From: Lachnoclostridium sp. UBA7097
GTDB lineage: Bacteria; Bacillota; Clostridia; Lachnospirales; Lachnospiraceae
Reading direction: 5' to 3'
Assembly: GCA_002499945.1 (NCBI GenBank)
Contig: DKYP01000148.1
Location: 1-16,790 of the forward strand
DNA: 16,790 bases
Below the pieces are notes generated by a model, which was given only the letters and a program-made list of their open reading frames with translations, ran no database searches and was not told the DNA's origin. Positions 7,492 through 14,831 of the stretch are shown here, one piece after another (position 1 is the stretch's first letter; each line of letters begins with the position of its first letter). The position numbers and the translations under genes were made by a program.

Positions 7492-7586
7492 CAAAACCCT
7501 GTACAAAAATATCAAAATCATGCTATAATAATTATTAATTTTATAAAACTGGATTTGCAGCATATGTATAAATGCATACAAAAATA
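7482..7586 (+). promoter_or_regulatory. Three TACAAAAATA direct repeats: candidate AraC operator
   Basis: TACAAAAATA occurs at 7482-7491, 7502-7511 and 7577-7586 in the 248-base space between the divergent AraC and GH16 genes. The first two start exactly 20 bases apart, about two helical turns, as is usual for half-sites bound by one AraC-type dimer. The first overlaps the GH16 -35, the second the -35 of the AraC gene, and the third lies in the AraC leader, which would allow activation of GH16 and self-control of the regulator. Binding is inferred. Confidence 0.5.
7500..7529 (+). promoter_or_regulatory. Candidate promoter of the AraC gene
   Basis: TGTACA (7500-7505, 4 of 6 to consensus), an 18-base spacer, and TATAAT (7524-7529) preceded by TGC give an extended -10 promoter reading towards the AraC gene, leaving a leader of about 120 bases. 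That leader contains GATGGAACCATC (7616-7627), a short inverted repeat. Confidence 0.5.
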
Positions 7587-7655
7587 CTGGTATACACATC
7601 ATAGTCCCATCAAGGATGGAACCATCAAAAACATTGCAGAAATGAGGGTTATAAT

Positions 7656-8396
7656 ATGAATTTAAGAAAAGAATGGTATGAACAGGAACTGCAAAAAAAT
7701 GAAGAAGCTATAGCACACCGCCCGTTAGAAGAAGAGTATTCATTTTACCATGCTGTCAGTTCCGGGGATATGGAATTTGTACAGGAAAACTGCAGGCAGG
7801 ATACTTTTACTAATCCAGATGGCATGGGGATTCTTTCTACAAACCCCCTGGTTAATCTTAAATACCATTTTGTTATTACAGTTGCAATGATTACAAGACA
7901 ATGCGTGGGAGCAGGAATGGAATTAGAACAGGCTTACCGCCTGAGTGATTTTTATATCCTGAAAATGGATTCATGCACATCTGTAAAAACAATTTCACAG
8001 CTCCACCATAGCATGGCTCTTGATTTTACTGGTAAAATGGCTCTTTTGAAAAAAAGCTCTGCAATATCAAAACCTGTTGTTATATGTATGGATTTTATCT
8101 ACAGCCATTTAAATACAAGAATTACTGTACAAGTCCTTTCTGAATATACAGGCCTGTCCCCAAGTTATCTTTCAAGGCTTTTTAAAAAAGAACTTGGAAT
8201 TTCTATTAGTGACTATATTTTAGAAAAGAAAATTGAAAAATCAGAAAACCTGCTTAAATATTCTGATTACAGTCTTGTTGATATTGCTAATTACCTGGCT
8301 TTTTCTTCACAGAGCCATTTTATCCAGACTTTTAAAAAAACTGTTGGATTAACCCCGAATAAGTACCGCAACCAGTATTACCATACTTCATGGTAG
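7656..8396 (+). CDS. AraC family transcriptional regulator
   Basis: This 246-residue DNA-binding protein has the two helix-turn-helix units of the AraC family at its C-terminus (about 140-240): ITVQVLSEYTGLSPSYLSRLFKKELG and, after the linker helix, LVDIANYLAFSSQSHFIQTFKKTVGLTPNKYR, the classic FxxxFKxxxGxTPxxYR ending. The N-terminal 130 residues are a helical domain with NPLVNLKYHFVITVAMITR, a type seen in many Clostridia AraC proteins; its ligand is not known to me and no cupin arm is seen. The start ATG has GAGGG seven bases upstream. It is divergent from the GH16 gene and converges with GH94, so it is the obvious local regulator, most likely activating GH16 and perhaps the GH3-to-GH94 cluster, whose promoter lies outside the window. 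The inducer may be a beta-glucan oligosaccharide. Confidence 0.9.
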   Translation: MNLRKEWYEQELQKNEEAIAHRPLEEEYSFYHAVSSGDMEFVQENCRQDTFTNPDGMGILSTNPLVNLKYHFVITVAMITRQCVGAGMELEQAYRLSDFYILKMDSCTSVKTISQLHHSMALDFTGKMALLKKSSAISKPVVICMDFIYSHLNTRITVQVLSEYTGLSPSYLSRLFKKELGISISDYILEKKIEKSENLLKYSDYSLVDIANYLAFSSQSHFIQTFKKTVGLTPNKYRNQYYHTSW

Positions 8397-8414
8397 TTTT
8401 TATCCTTTCCTTTT

Positions 8415-8433
8415 ATGCCGCCAGAGGCGGCAT
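8415..8433. terminator. Hairpin between convergent AraC and GH94 genes
   Basis: ATGCCGCC (8415-8422) and GGCGGCAT (8426-8433) form a GC-rich 8-bp stem with a 3-base loop, roughly equidistant from the two stop codons (about 16-18 bases each). No U-tract follows on either strand, so it is a plausible shared terminator or mRNA end protector rather than a textbook one. Confidence 0.4.
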
Positions 8434-8448
8434 GGGGATTAACAAATA

Positions 8449-11154
8449 TTATATTATGCCAAGCTCTGCCTCAATATGGCATTCTGTACATGGCATGGAT
8501 ATTATATGCTCCCTGCTGATAAATACTGATGTGCCATCACATTCTAATTCTGGTATCTGGCCACATGCCACATTTTTTATATTATATTCCCCATAAGTTA
8601 ATTTCTGCGGGTTTTTATAAGTAATATTAAACTTTTTACCTGCGAAATAAAGACAGATACCTGCATTTCCTTCTGCATCAAACTGTTCTTTTACCAGTTT
8701 AGGACAGATTACCATATTACCAGCTTCCCCATGTACACCAAAGACTTCTGTAACCATTGTAAGCATATACCAGCTTGCTGCCCCTGTTAAATAATTATAC
8801 AGCCCTTTTCCTTCCCCGTTAAAATATTCGGGAATCCCGGGATAAATTCTGCTAACTTCAAAGTTTAATGAAGTATCTGCAAGTGCCTGCAAAGCCTTGT
8901 ATCCTTCTTTTACAAACCCTCTCTGGTACAGTGCATTTGCAAACATTACTGTCATATGTGAGAAAACTGCACCATTTTCTTTCTCCCCGTATGCAAAGCC
9001 AAACATTCTCCCCATATTAAATTTTTCTTCCTTAAAGTTAGTATTTAAACGGTATCCGCCAATTTCTTCATTATATAAATAATGGTCTGCACTCTTGCAG
9101 ATTTTTTCCACCTGCCAGTTTTTGGCTGTACCACCCATAATTGCAAATACCTGGCTTGTAAGCACCATCCTGGCTTTCCCGCCAGAATACCCTTCTAACG
9201 GCTGCTTGTCATTATCATAGTAACCATTGAACCAGCCTTCACCTTCACAGCCGCTAATCCATTCTGTGCTGCGTATATGTTCCTTTAGCCAGTCTGCTTT
9301 ATGCTGTAAGTTTGCGGCAAGCTCCTGTATTGTAACTTGTATCTTCTTTCCACTTATATTATGCCTGCACTTGCTTACATAGTCTTTTAAAACTTCCTGT
9401 TTTGCAGATGTATTTTCATAAAGCCCTGTATCATCCTTTAATAAAACCTGTATTTCTTCTAATAATTCTGCCTGCTCCCATCCATATTTTTCATGTAATA
9501 ATGTAAGAAGTCCTGCCATCTGTGATAAATTGCCTGCATATGCACATGTAAATGCTACACTTTCCCCGTTTTCTTCTGCCATATCCATTGCATCGTTCCA
9601 GTCCGCACCACGTAACATTATATGGTTATGTGCACCTGTTTCATAAAATGCACATAAATGCTGCAGCAGCAGATGTTCCAGTATGCTTCCTTTATATATG
9701 CTTCCATCTTCACATTTCTGTTTTAACCCATAACTGGCATCCCATAAAGAGTCAAGGCTTCTCCCACGTTCTGCCTGGCTGTCTTTAAAATAACAGACTT
9801 CTTCTTTTAATATGTCTGCATCACCTGTCTGGCCAATATATAATTTTGTTGTTATAAAAGGCCATACACCGTGGTCCATCCATACACGTGCAATCCCGTT
9901 CCTGTCTGCTATAAATTCCCCCTGCCCGGCTCCTATTATTGTAGCATTTGTCCCATCAGTCCTTACACCGCCATAATTATCAAGAATCATCTGGCGCACA
10001 CCGCCTGGGTCCATAATTAAAAGTGAAAGGCAGTCCTGCCATAAATCACGCCAGCCCCTGCCTCCTCTTCCATAATCATGGTGTGGCAGGAATGAACAGC
10101 CATAAATACGTCTTAATACTGGCTGGAAACTTACCCAGCGCATAAAACAGTCAAACTGTTTATTTCCTGTATAGTATCTGGCATTCACTTTCTCCTGCCA
10201 GTAAACCTTTACTTCTTCCAGTGCTTTCTTTATGGCATCTGCATTCTGGCAGTCCTTAATAATATTTTCTATATCTTGTTCATTATCTGTAATTCCCATA
10301 ATAATTGTATATGATACAGTTTCATCTGCCTCTAATACAATTTTTGGGAAACGTATCCCGCCCATTGCTTCTTTTCCTTCAATATAAGTTCCAGAAGGTA
10401 CACCTTTTTCATTTTTTAAGACTTTATATGGACGTGTAAAAGTACCTCCTTCACCTATATAATCTTCTGTAACTGGATAAAAGCTTTCTGGTTTTTCTCC
10501 TTTTCCAGTAATCCCACATACAAAATATGTTAAATTATTTTTCTGGTGCCCTCTTTCATCAAAAGATAATGATGGCTTTATACATACTCCGTAATCTGTA
10601 GTTTTAATTCTGTGCAGAAGTGATGTGACATGCCGGTGGTCCCTTATATTATCTGCACTCCTGCCAAAAACAGGTACTGCTGCCACAGGTGTAATATATT
10701 TTGCTGTCCTGCTGGCATTACTAAGTTCTACGTACATAATCTCCACATTATGTTTAAGTGGCACAAAAGATGTTACTTTAGCTTCTAACTGGTACTTTTC
10801 AGACTTCCTTGTAACAGCCTGCCACATAAAGCCTGCTTCCAGGCTGCTTTTATCCTGTAATTCTGTAAATTTCCTGCTCTCCTCTTCTGCAGATGCCCCC
10901 GTTACAGACCATGCGCCAAGGTTATCCACGGTACACCAGAAATTTCTGGTTGAACGGTTATTATGCAGGTTTTCTATGCTTACTGGTTCAAGAAGAAAAG
11001 CATTCTGGTTTATTTTAATATCCCCTCCCAGATTTGGCGATAAAGAGCTTTTAATTCCGTTTTCATTCGCAGCCGGGAAATACAAGTTACTGTAATTCTC
11101 TGGCTGTTCTATGTAAAAAGTACCATCGTTATCCAAAAAATGTATTGTTTCCAT
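8449..11154 (-). CDS. GH94 glycoside phosphorylase, probably beta-1,3-glucan disaccharide/oligosaccharide phosphorylase
   Basis: This 901-residue cytoplasmic enzyme (no signal peptide) belongs to GH94, which splits beta-glucosides with inorganic phosphate by inversion, giving alpha-glucose 1-phosphate and saving ATP. The N-terminal beta-sandwich spans about 1-300 and the helical barrel about 320-800. Recognisable barrel motifs are GRGWRDLWQDCLSLLIMDP, NYGGVRTDGTNATIIG, WMDHGVWPF and LRGADWNDAMD; the general acid is expected in the Asp518-Asp521 (DWND) motif. GH94 includes cellobiose, laminaribiose and other beta-glucan phosphorylases; the GRGWRDLWQD form together with a laminarinase-type GH16 favours laminaribiose or a related beta-1,3 substrate, but this is inference. 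The start ATG has AAGGAGG ten bases upstream, and only 24 bases separate it from the chemoreceptor stop, so it is the last gene of the cluster. Confidence 0.88.
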   Translation of the reverse strand: METIHFLDNDGTFYIEQPENYSNLYFPAANENGIKSSLSPNLGGDIKINQNAFLLEPVSIENLHNNRSTRNFWCTVDNLGAWSVTGASAEEESRKFTELQDKSSLEAGFMWQAVTRKSEKYQLEAKVTSFVPLKHNVEIMYVELSNASRTAKYITPVAAVPVFGRSADNIRDHRHVTSLLHRIKTTDYGVCIKPSLSFDERGHQKNNLTYFVCGITGKGEKPESFYPVTEDYIGEGGTFTRPYKVLKNEKGVPSGTYIEGKEAMGGIRFPKIVLEADETVSYTIIMGITDNEQDIENIIKDCQNADAIKKALEEVKVYWQEKVNARYYTGNKQFDCFMRWVSFQPVLRRIYGCSFLPHHDYGRGGRGWRDLWQDCLSLLIMDPGGVRQMILDNYGGVRTDGTNATIIGAGQGEFIADRNGIARVWMDHGVWPFITTKLYIGQTGDADILKEEVCYFKDSQAERGRSLDSLWDASYGLKQKCEDGSIYKGSILEHLLLQHLCAFYETGAHNHIMLRGADWNDAMDMAEENGESVAFTCAYAGNLSQMAGLLTLLHEKYGWEQAELLEEIQVLLKDDTGLYENTSAKQEVLKDYVSKCRHNISGKKIQVTIQELAANLQHKADWLKEHIRSTEWISGCEGEGWFNGYYDNDKQPLEGYSGGKARMVLTSQVFAIMGGTAKNWQVEKICKSADHYLYNEEIGGYRLNTNFKEEKFNMGRMFGFAYGEKENGAVFSHMTVMFANALYQRGFVKEGYKALQALADTSLNFEVSRIYPGIPEYFNGEGKGLYNYLTGAASWYMLTMVTEVFGVHGEAGNMVICPKLVKEQFDAEGNAGICLYFAGKKFNITYKNPQKLTYGEYNIKNVACGQIPELECDGTSVFISREHIISMPCTECHIEAELGII

Positions 11155-11178
11155 TTTATATATTCCTCCTTTAATATT

Positions 11179-13710
11179 TTATACCTTGAAATTTCCCATC
11201 TGTATTGCAAGTTCTTCTGCTGAAGCTTTCAGTTCTTCAGATTCTTTATCTACAGTTTCACTGTTCTTCATCAGGCTGTTTGCCTGTTCTACAAGTATAT
11301 CTGAAGAAGCAAGTATTTGCTGTGAACTTGCTGCCTGTTCTTCAGAAATTGCGGCAACATTCCTTGCTACATCTTCCACCTGCTCTACTTTCTGTATCAT
11401 ATTTTGTATCAGGTTTCCAGTTATCTCAATATTTTCAAAAATAACATCAAATGTATCTACAGCATCACTTATAAGCACACTGCTGCCATTAATGCTTTTT
11501 ACACTGTCATCTGCCTGGCTTATAACATCTTTAACAGATGTTTTTATTTCAAGTACAAGATTATCAATATTCTGTACAGAATCAACACTTGTCTGTGCAA
11601 GCTTTCCAATTTCTAATGCTACAACCGCAAATCCTTTTCCCGCATCACCTGCACGTGCCGCCTCAATAGAAGCATTCAGGGATAAAAGGTTTGTTTCATC
11701 TGCAATTTCACCTATAACTTTTGTAATATTTGTAATTTCTTCTGATGCCCTGCCTACTTCATCAATGGCAGACTGGAGTTTTTTTACTGAACTGTTAATT
11801 TCTTTCATAGCCATGCTTACATCCTGCATAGCCTCCCTGCCCGCCTGGGAAACACCAACTGTTTCTTTCATCTTGCTATTTACGCCGTCCCCGTCATGTT
11901 TAGTTTCTTCTACAAGTGTTGCCAGTGTTGTTGCATTTTGTGCAATCTCCCCTATAGAAAGTGAAAGCTGCCCGACTGTATTATTAAGTTCTTTCATTGA
12001 CATGTTCTGTTCTTTTGAAGCATTAAACATCTGTCCGGACACATCCTTGCTGGTGTCTGCCTGGTTATGCAGCCTGTCTGAAACGCCATTTATAGATGCA
12101 ATCATTGATGACATTGCTGCAATAAATTTTTCCACACACCGCCCCATTACACCTATTTCATCATTGCTCTTTGTACGGCTTCTGACAGTAAAGTCACCTT
12201 CTGTCATGGTCTTAATAACATCTGTCAGTTTCTTTACAGGCTTTATTACAACATGGATAATACGTTCAGCCAGTATTACAAGTATGGTTATGGAAATAAT
12301 CCCAAATATAGCCATAATGTTCCTGATAAAATCCAAATCCTTGTAAACTGTCTTTGCAGGTACATAAGACACAAGCATCCACTCTGTGCCATCTATTTTT
12401 TCAAAAACTGACATATTGCCATCTATTTCAGCTAAATCAAGATTGCCCTGTACAATCCTTTTGCCCGCTTCTTCCATAAAACTGCTGCCAGTATCCTCTA
12501 ATGGCTTTGAAATCAAAGAAGTATCGCGTGAAGCAAGAATAGTGTTATCCTCTGTATCTACCAGGAATGATTCCGCATTTTCCATTTTAACAAGGCTGTT
12601 TACATATACGCTGATTTTATCAAGTGATAAATCTGCTGAAATTACATATATCCCGTCATTATCATGCCTTAACATGCCACATGCACTTATAACCTGTTTT
12701 CCATTTTCATTGGTATAAGCATTGGTAAATCCCATATTGACCCTGCAAAGGGCTTCCTGGAACCATTCCGTCTGCAGCACATCAGAAGAACCCGGTTCTC
12801 CACTATCTCCTGCAGAATCTTTTTCACTGGTTTTTACAAGTGATATATTGCTTATATGTACGCTGGCAGATGAACCTGCTGCACCAAGGTTAAATTCAAG
12901 CCTGCCATTAGCATCATCCATGCCTGCCATAGTAAATTCATATGTAAATGTCTGTTTCTCTTTTGTTAAAGCAACTGCCGTATCTTCAAAATAACGCTGG
13001 TAGTCATGGTCTGGTGCTGATATCCCTGTCTTTATATTTCTTTCTTCATCTGCATAAGCATCAAAGCTTAACTTATATGCAGCACCTTCCTGCATTGGCA
13101 GTCCTGGCTGCACAAGCTGTATGCTGTAATCCGCAGTACCTTCACTATCTGTATTAATATAAACTTCCCCATTCCGTATCCCGGCTTTTCCTTCCCCGTC
13201 AAGAGCTGTATAAAACTGCCAGCTGCCACCATCACCTAATACCTTGTTATTTTTAAAAGTACCATCTTTTATGTAATTACCATTCCTGTCTGGTTTACGT
13301 AAAACAATATCTTCACTGCGCCTTGCGCCTTCACGTCCTTTATAAATCCTTCCCTCCATATCCGCTATATATATCCCGTCTGGGAAATTGCTGTTAAAGC
13401 CATAATATGCATCAAGGAAAGACTGCTTCTGTTTGTCATTTAAATCCACCCATTCAAATGCCTGTTTTGCCATACAGAAAGAAGCCAGGTTTTTATCAAG
13501 CCATTCCTCAATTCCAGAAGCCTGGCTTTCTACTGATGTTTTTAAAAGTTTCTGTGCATTTGACTGTACTACCCTTTTTGATACATAGTATGACAGGCTT
13601 ATAAGGACTATAATTATAAAAACCATTACAGGCAGTATAATTGCAAGCAGCTTTGCCTTTATTGAAATAAAATTTTTATGTCCTGTTTTATTTTCCTTTG
13701 CTTTATTCAT
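11179..13710 (-). CDS. Methyl-accepting chemotaxis protein with a carbohydrate-binding module inserted in its Cache sensor
   Basis: A transmembrane chemoreceptor of 843 residues, signalling through CheW and CheA. Counted from the ATG at 13710: short cytoplasmic tail, membrane helix 1 (about 20-42), extracellular sensor (43-460), membrane helix 2 (464-481), HAMP (about 482-540), and the long coiled-coil signalling domain with hairpin tip ADETNLLSLNASIEAARAG (about 670-688). The sensor is a double-Cache domain whose first part ends FPDGIYIADMEGRIYKG and resumes at TEWFQEAL; between them sits a module of about 159 residues (137-295) nearly matching the first CBM of the GH16 enzyme, plus a Gly/Ser linker. 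No CheR-binding pentapeptide ends the protein. AGGAGG lies ten bases before the ATG; an in-frame TTG at 13716 (four bases from it) is a less likely start. It lies between a sugar-binding lipoprotein and GH94. Likely role: taxis towards beta-glucan; inferred. Confidence 0.93.
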   Translation of the reverse strand: MNKAKENKTGHKNFISIKAKLLAIILPVMVFIIIVLISLSYYVSKRVVQSNAQKLLKTSVESQASGIEEWLDKNLASFCMAKQAFEWVDLNDKQKQSFLDAYYGFNSNFPDGIYIADMEGRIYKGREGARRSEDIVLRKPDRNGNYIKDGTFKNNKVLGDGGSWQFYTALDGEGKAGIRNGEVYINTDSEGTADYSIQLVQPGLPMQEGAAYKLSFDAYADEERNIKTGISAPDHDYQRYFEDTAVALTKEKQTFTYEFTMAGMDDANGRLEFNLGAAGSSASVHISNISLVKTSEKDSAGDSGEPGSSDVLQTEWFQEALCRVNMGFTNAYTNENGKQVISACGMLRHDNDGIYVISADLSLDKISVYVNSLVKMENAESFLVDTEDNTILASRDTSLISKPLEDTGSSFMEEAGKRIVQGNLDLAEIDGNMSVFEKIDGTEWMLVSYVPAKTVYKDLDFIRNIMAIFGIISITILVILAERIIHVVIKPVKKLTDVIKTMTEGDFTVRSRTKSNDEIGVMGRCVEKFIAAMSSMIASINGVSDRLHNQADTSKDVSGQMFNASKEQNMSMKELNNTVGQLSLSIGEIAQNATTLATLVEETKHDGDGVNSKMKETVGVSQAGREAMQDVSMAMKEINSSVKKLQSAIDEVGRASEEITNITKVIGEIADETNLLSLNASIEAARAGDAGKGFAVVALEIGKLAQTSVDSVQNIDNLVLEIKTSVKDVISQADDSVKSINGSSVLISDAVDTFDVIFENIEITGNLIQNMIQKVEQVEDVARNVAAISEEQAASSQQILASSDILVEQANSLMKNSETVDKESEELKASAEELAIQMGNFKV
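12826..13302 (-). repeat. CBM module copy B (inside the chemoreceptor)
   Basis: This segment encodes LRKPDRNGNY through SNISLVKTS, the chemoreceptor counterpart of the module at 5542-6018. The best-conserved stretches are VQLVQP-type and YKLSFDAYAD (identical), SAPD, RYF and DDANGRLE with NLGAAGS. The module ends with a Gly/Ser/Asp-rich linker before the Cache fold resumes. Confidence 0.85.
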
Positions 13711-13743
13711 TTCCAACCTACCTCCTGGATTTTTTCAGGCATT

Positions 13744-14718
13744 TTACTGGTAATTTGCTACATTGCCAGCATCTACCTTTTCAAAAGGCAGCAGTATATA
13801 TTTCCCGTCTTCTGTTGCACCTTCTATATCTTCTATCCCCCTGCCTGCAGCAAGGTTTCCTGCTGCCTTTGCAGCTGCCTCTATCTGTGCGGACATTGGC
13901 TGGTATACAGTAAAATCCATTCTCCCTGCAGATATTGCCCCACATCCGTTAGCAGAAGCATCTACACCAAGAAAAAGTACAGAAGATGTATCTATTCCTG
14001 CTTCTTCAAATGCTGTAACTGCACCAATAGCCATATCATCATTATTTGCTGCTACACAATCTGCCTGCCTTCCTGTTTTAAGAAACATGCTTGTAAGCTC
14101 CCTGGCAGTTTCCTCATTCCAGTCTGCATTATCTTCAAATACATAGTTAATCTTTTTCCCGCTTGCCTTTAATGTCTGTTTCAGCCCGTCAGTCCTTCCA
14201 TTTGTACCAGATGCCCCTTTTGGGCCTTTTAATACCACAACATTAATTTCATCTTTGGAAGCAAACTTTTCTAAAATGTACTCCGCCTGGTACTGCCCTG
14301 CCATAAACTCATCTGACGCTACATAAATATAACGGTTTTTCTCTAACTGGCTGTCTGGCGGGGCATTATTTATAAATACAACTGGTACATTTCCTGCTGC
14401 CACTTTAGCTTCAGTAGCAATATCAGGGGATACAAGCCCGCATAAAAAGGCATTGCTGCCTTGTTTTAAAGCATTTTTTATCTGTGCAACTTGTGTTTCA
14501 ACAGAATTTTCTGCATAACCTGCCTCAAAACTCCCGCCATTTGCCTCTACCTGTTCCTTTAGCTGGCCTGCCCACCCTTCATAATAATCACCGCTTTCTA
14601 TTGTAGTATAATAGATTTTTGCACTGCCATCTCCAGACTGGCTTCCACCCTGGCAGCCACCTGTTAATAAAATAGCAGCAATAGCGGCTAAAAATGCTGT
14701 TCCTGTCTTTTTTCCCAT
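13744..14718 (-). CDS. Sugar-binding lipoprotein (Peripla_BP_4 type)
   Basis: This 324-residue exported protein is a type I periplasmic-binding-fold sugar receptor of the galactose/ribose-binding group. Residues 1-21 are a lipoprotein-type signal with Cys22 (ILLTGGC; Thr at -3 makes the lipobox atypical). The fold shows the NALKQGSNAFLCGLVSP strand-loop, the second-domain KGPKGASGTNGRTDGL segment, ADCVAANNDDMAIGA and FLGVDASANGCGAI with FTVYQP, all typical positions for ligand-contacting loops. The ATG has GGAG nine bases upstream. It lies 33 bases before the chemoreceptor and 113 after GH3. No ABC permease or ATPase is in the window, so it may serve a transporter elsewhere, one upstream of the window, or present bound sugar to the neighbouring chemoreceptor as galactose- and ribose-binding proteins do for Trg in E. 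coli. The ligand is not readable from sequence. Confidence 0.88.
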   Translation of the reverse strand: MGKKTGTAFLAAIAAILLTGGCQGGSQSGDGSAKIYYTTIESGDYYEGWAGQLKEQVEANGGSFEAGYAENSVETQVAQIKNALKQGSNAFLCGLVSPDIATEAKVAAGNVPVVFINNAPPDSQLEKNRYIYVASDEFMAGQYQAEYILEKFASKDEINVVVLKGPKGASGTNGRTDGLKQTLKASGKKINYVFEDNADWNEETARELTSMFLKTGRQADCVAANNDDMAIGAVTAFEEAGIDTSSVLFLGVDASANGCGAISAGRMDFTVYQPMSAQIEAAAKAAGNLAAGRGIEDIEGATEDGKYILLPFEKVDAGNVANYQ

Positions 14719-14831
14719 AGCATCCGGCTCCGTTTACTTATTTTTGATAATATTACTTCTTTTAATAAAAGACATATATCAGATTTGGAATAAAAATATC
14801 AGATATATGCCCTTTTCTAATATAAAAATTA
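14719..14831 (-). promoter_or_regulatory. GH3 to lipoprotein gap with paired repeats
   Basis: This 113-base AT-rich gap contains ATATCAGAT twice as a direct repeat (14776-14784 and 14796-14804, exactly 20 bases apart) overlapping an inverted repeat CATATATC/GATATATG (14773-14780 and 14802-14809). On the minus strand no convincing promoter follows. It could be an operator, an RNA processing site or a weak stem that lowers read-through into the lipoprotein gene. Confidence 0.3.

Noticed and set aside
7408..7602. Minus-strand 64-codon frame directly upstream of GH16
   Set aside because: It covers the divergent promoters and repeats, lacks a ribosome site and would run into the GH16 leader; best read as regulatory DNA.
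11186..12346. A 386-codon plus-strand open frame opposite the chemoreceptor
   Set aside because: It is antisense to the HAMP and signalling domains, whose protein sequence is unmistakable. Its product is Ser/Phe/Ile-rich low-complexity sequence typical of a reversed coiled-coil gene, with no ribosome site.
13678..14172. A 164-codon plus-strand open frame, Cys- and Tyr-rich
   Set aside because: It overlaps the sugar-binding lipoprotein and the start of the chemoreceptor on the other strand; Cys clusters arise from complementing common codons and no domain is recognisable.
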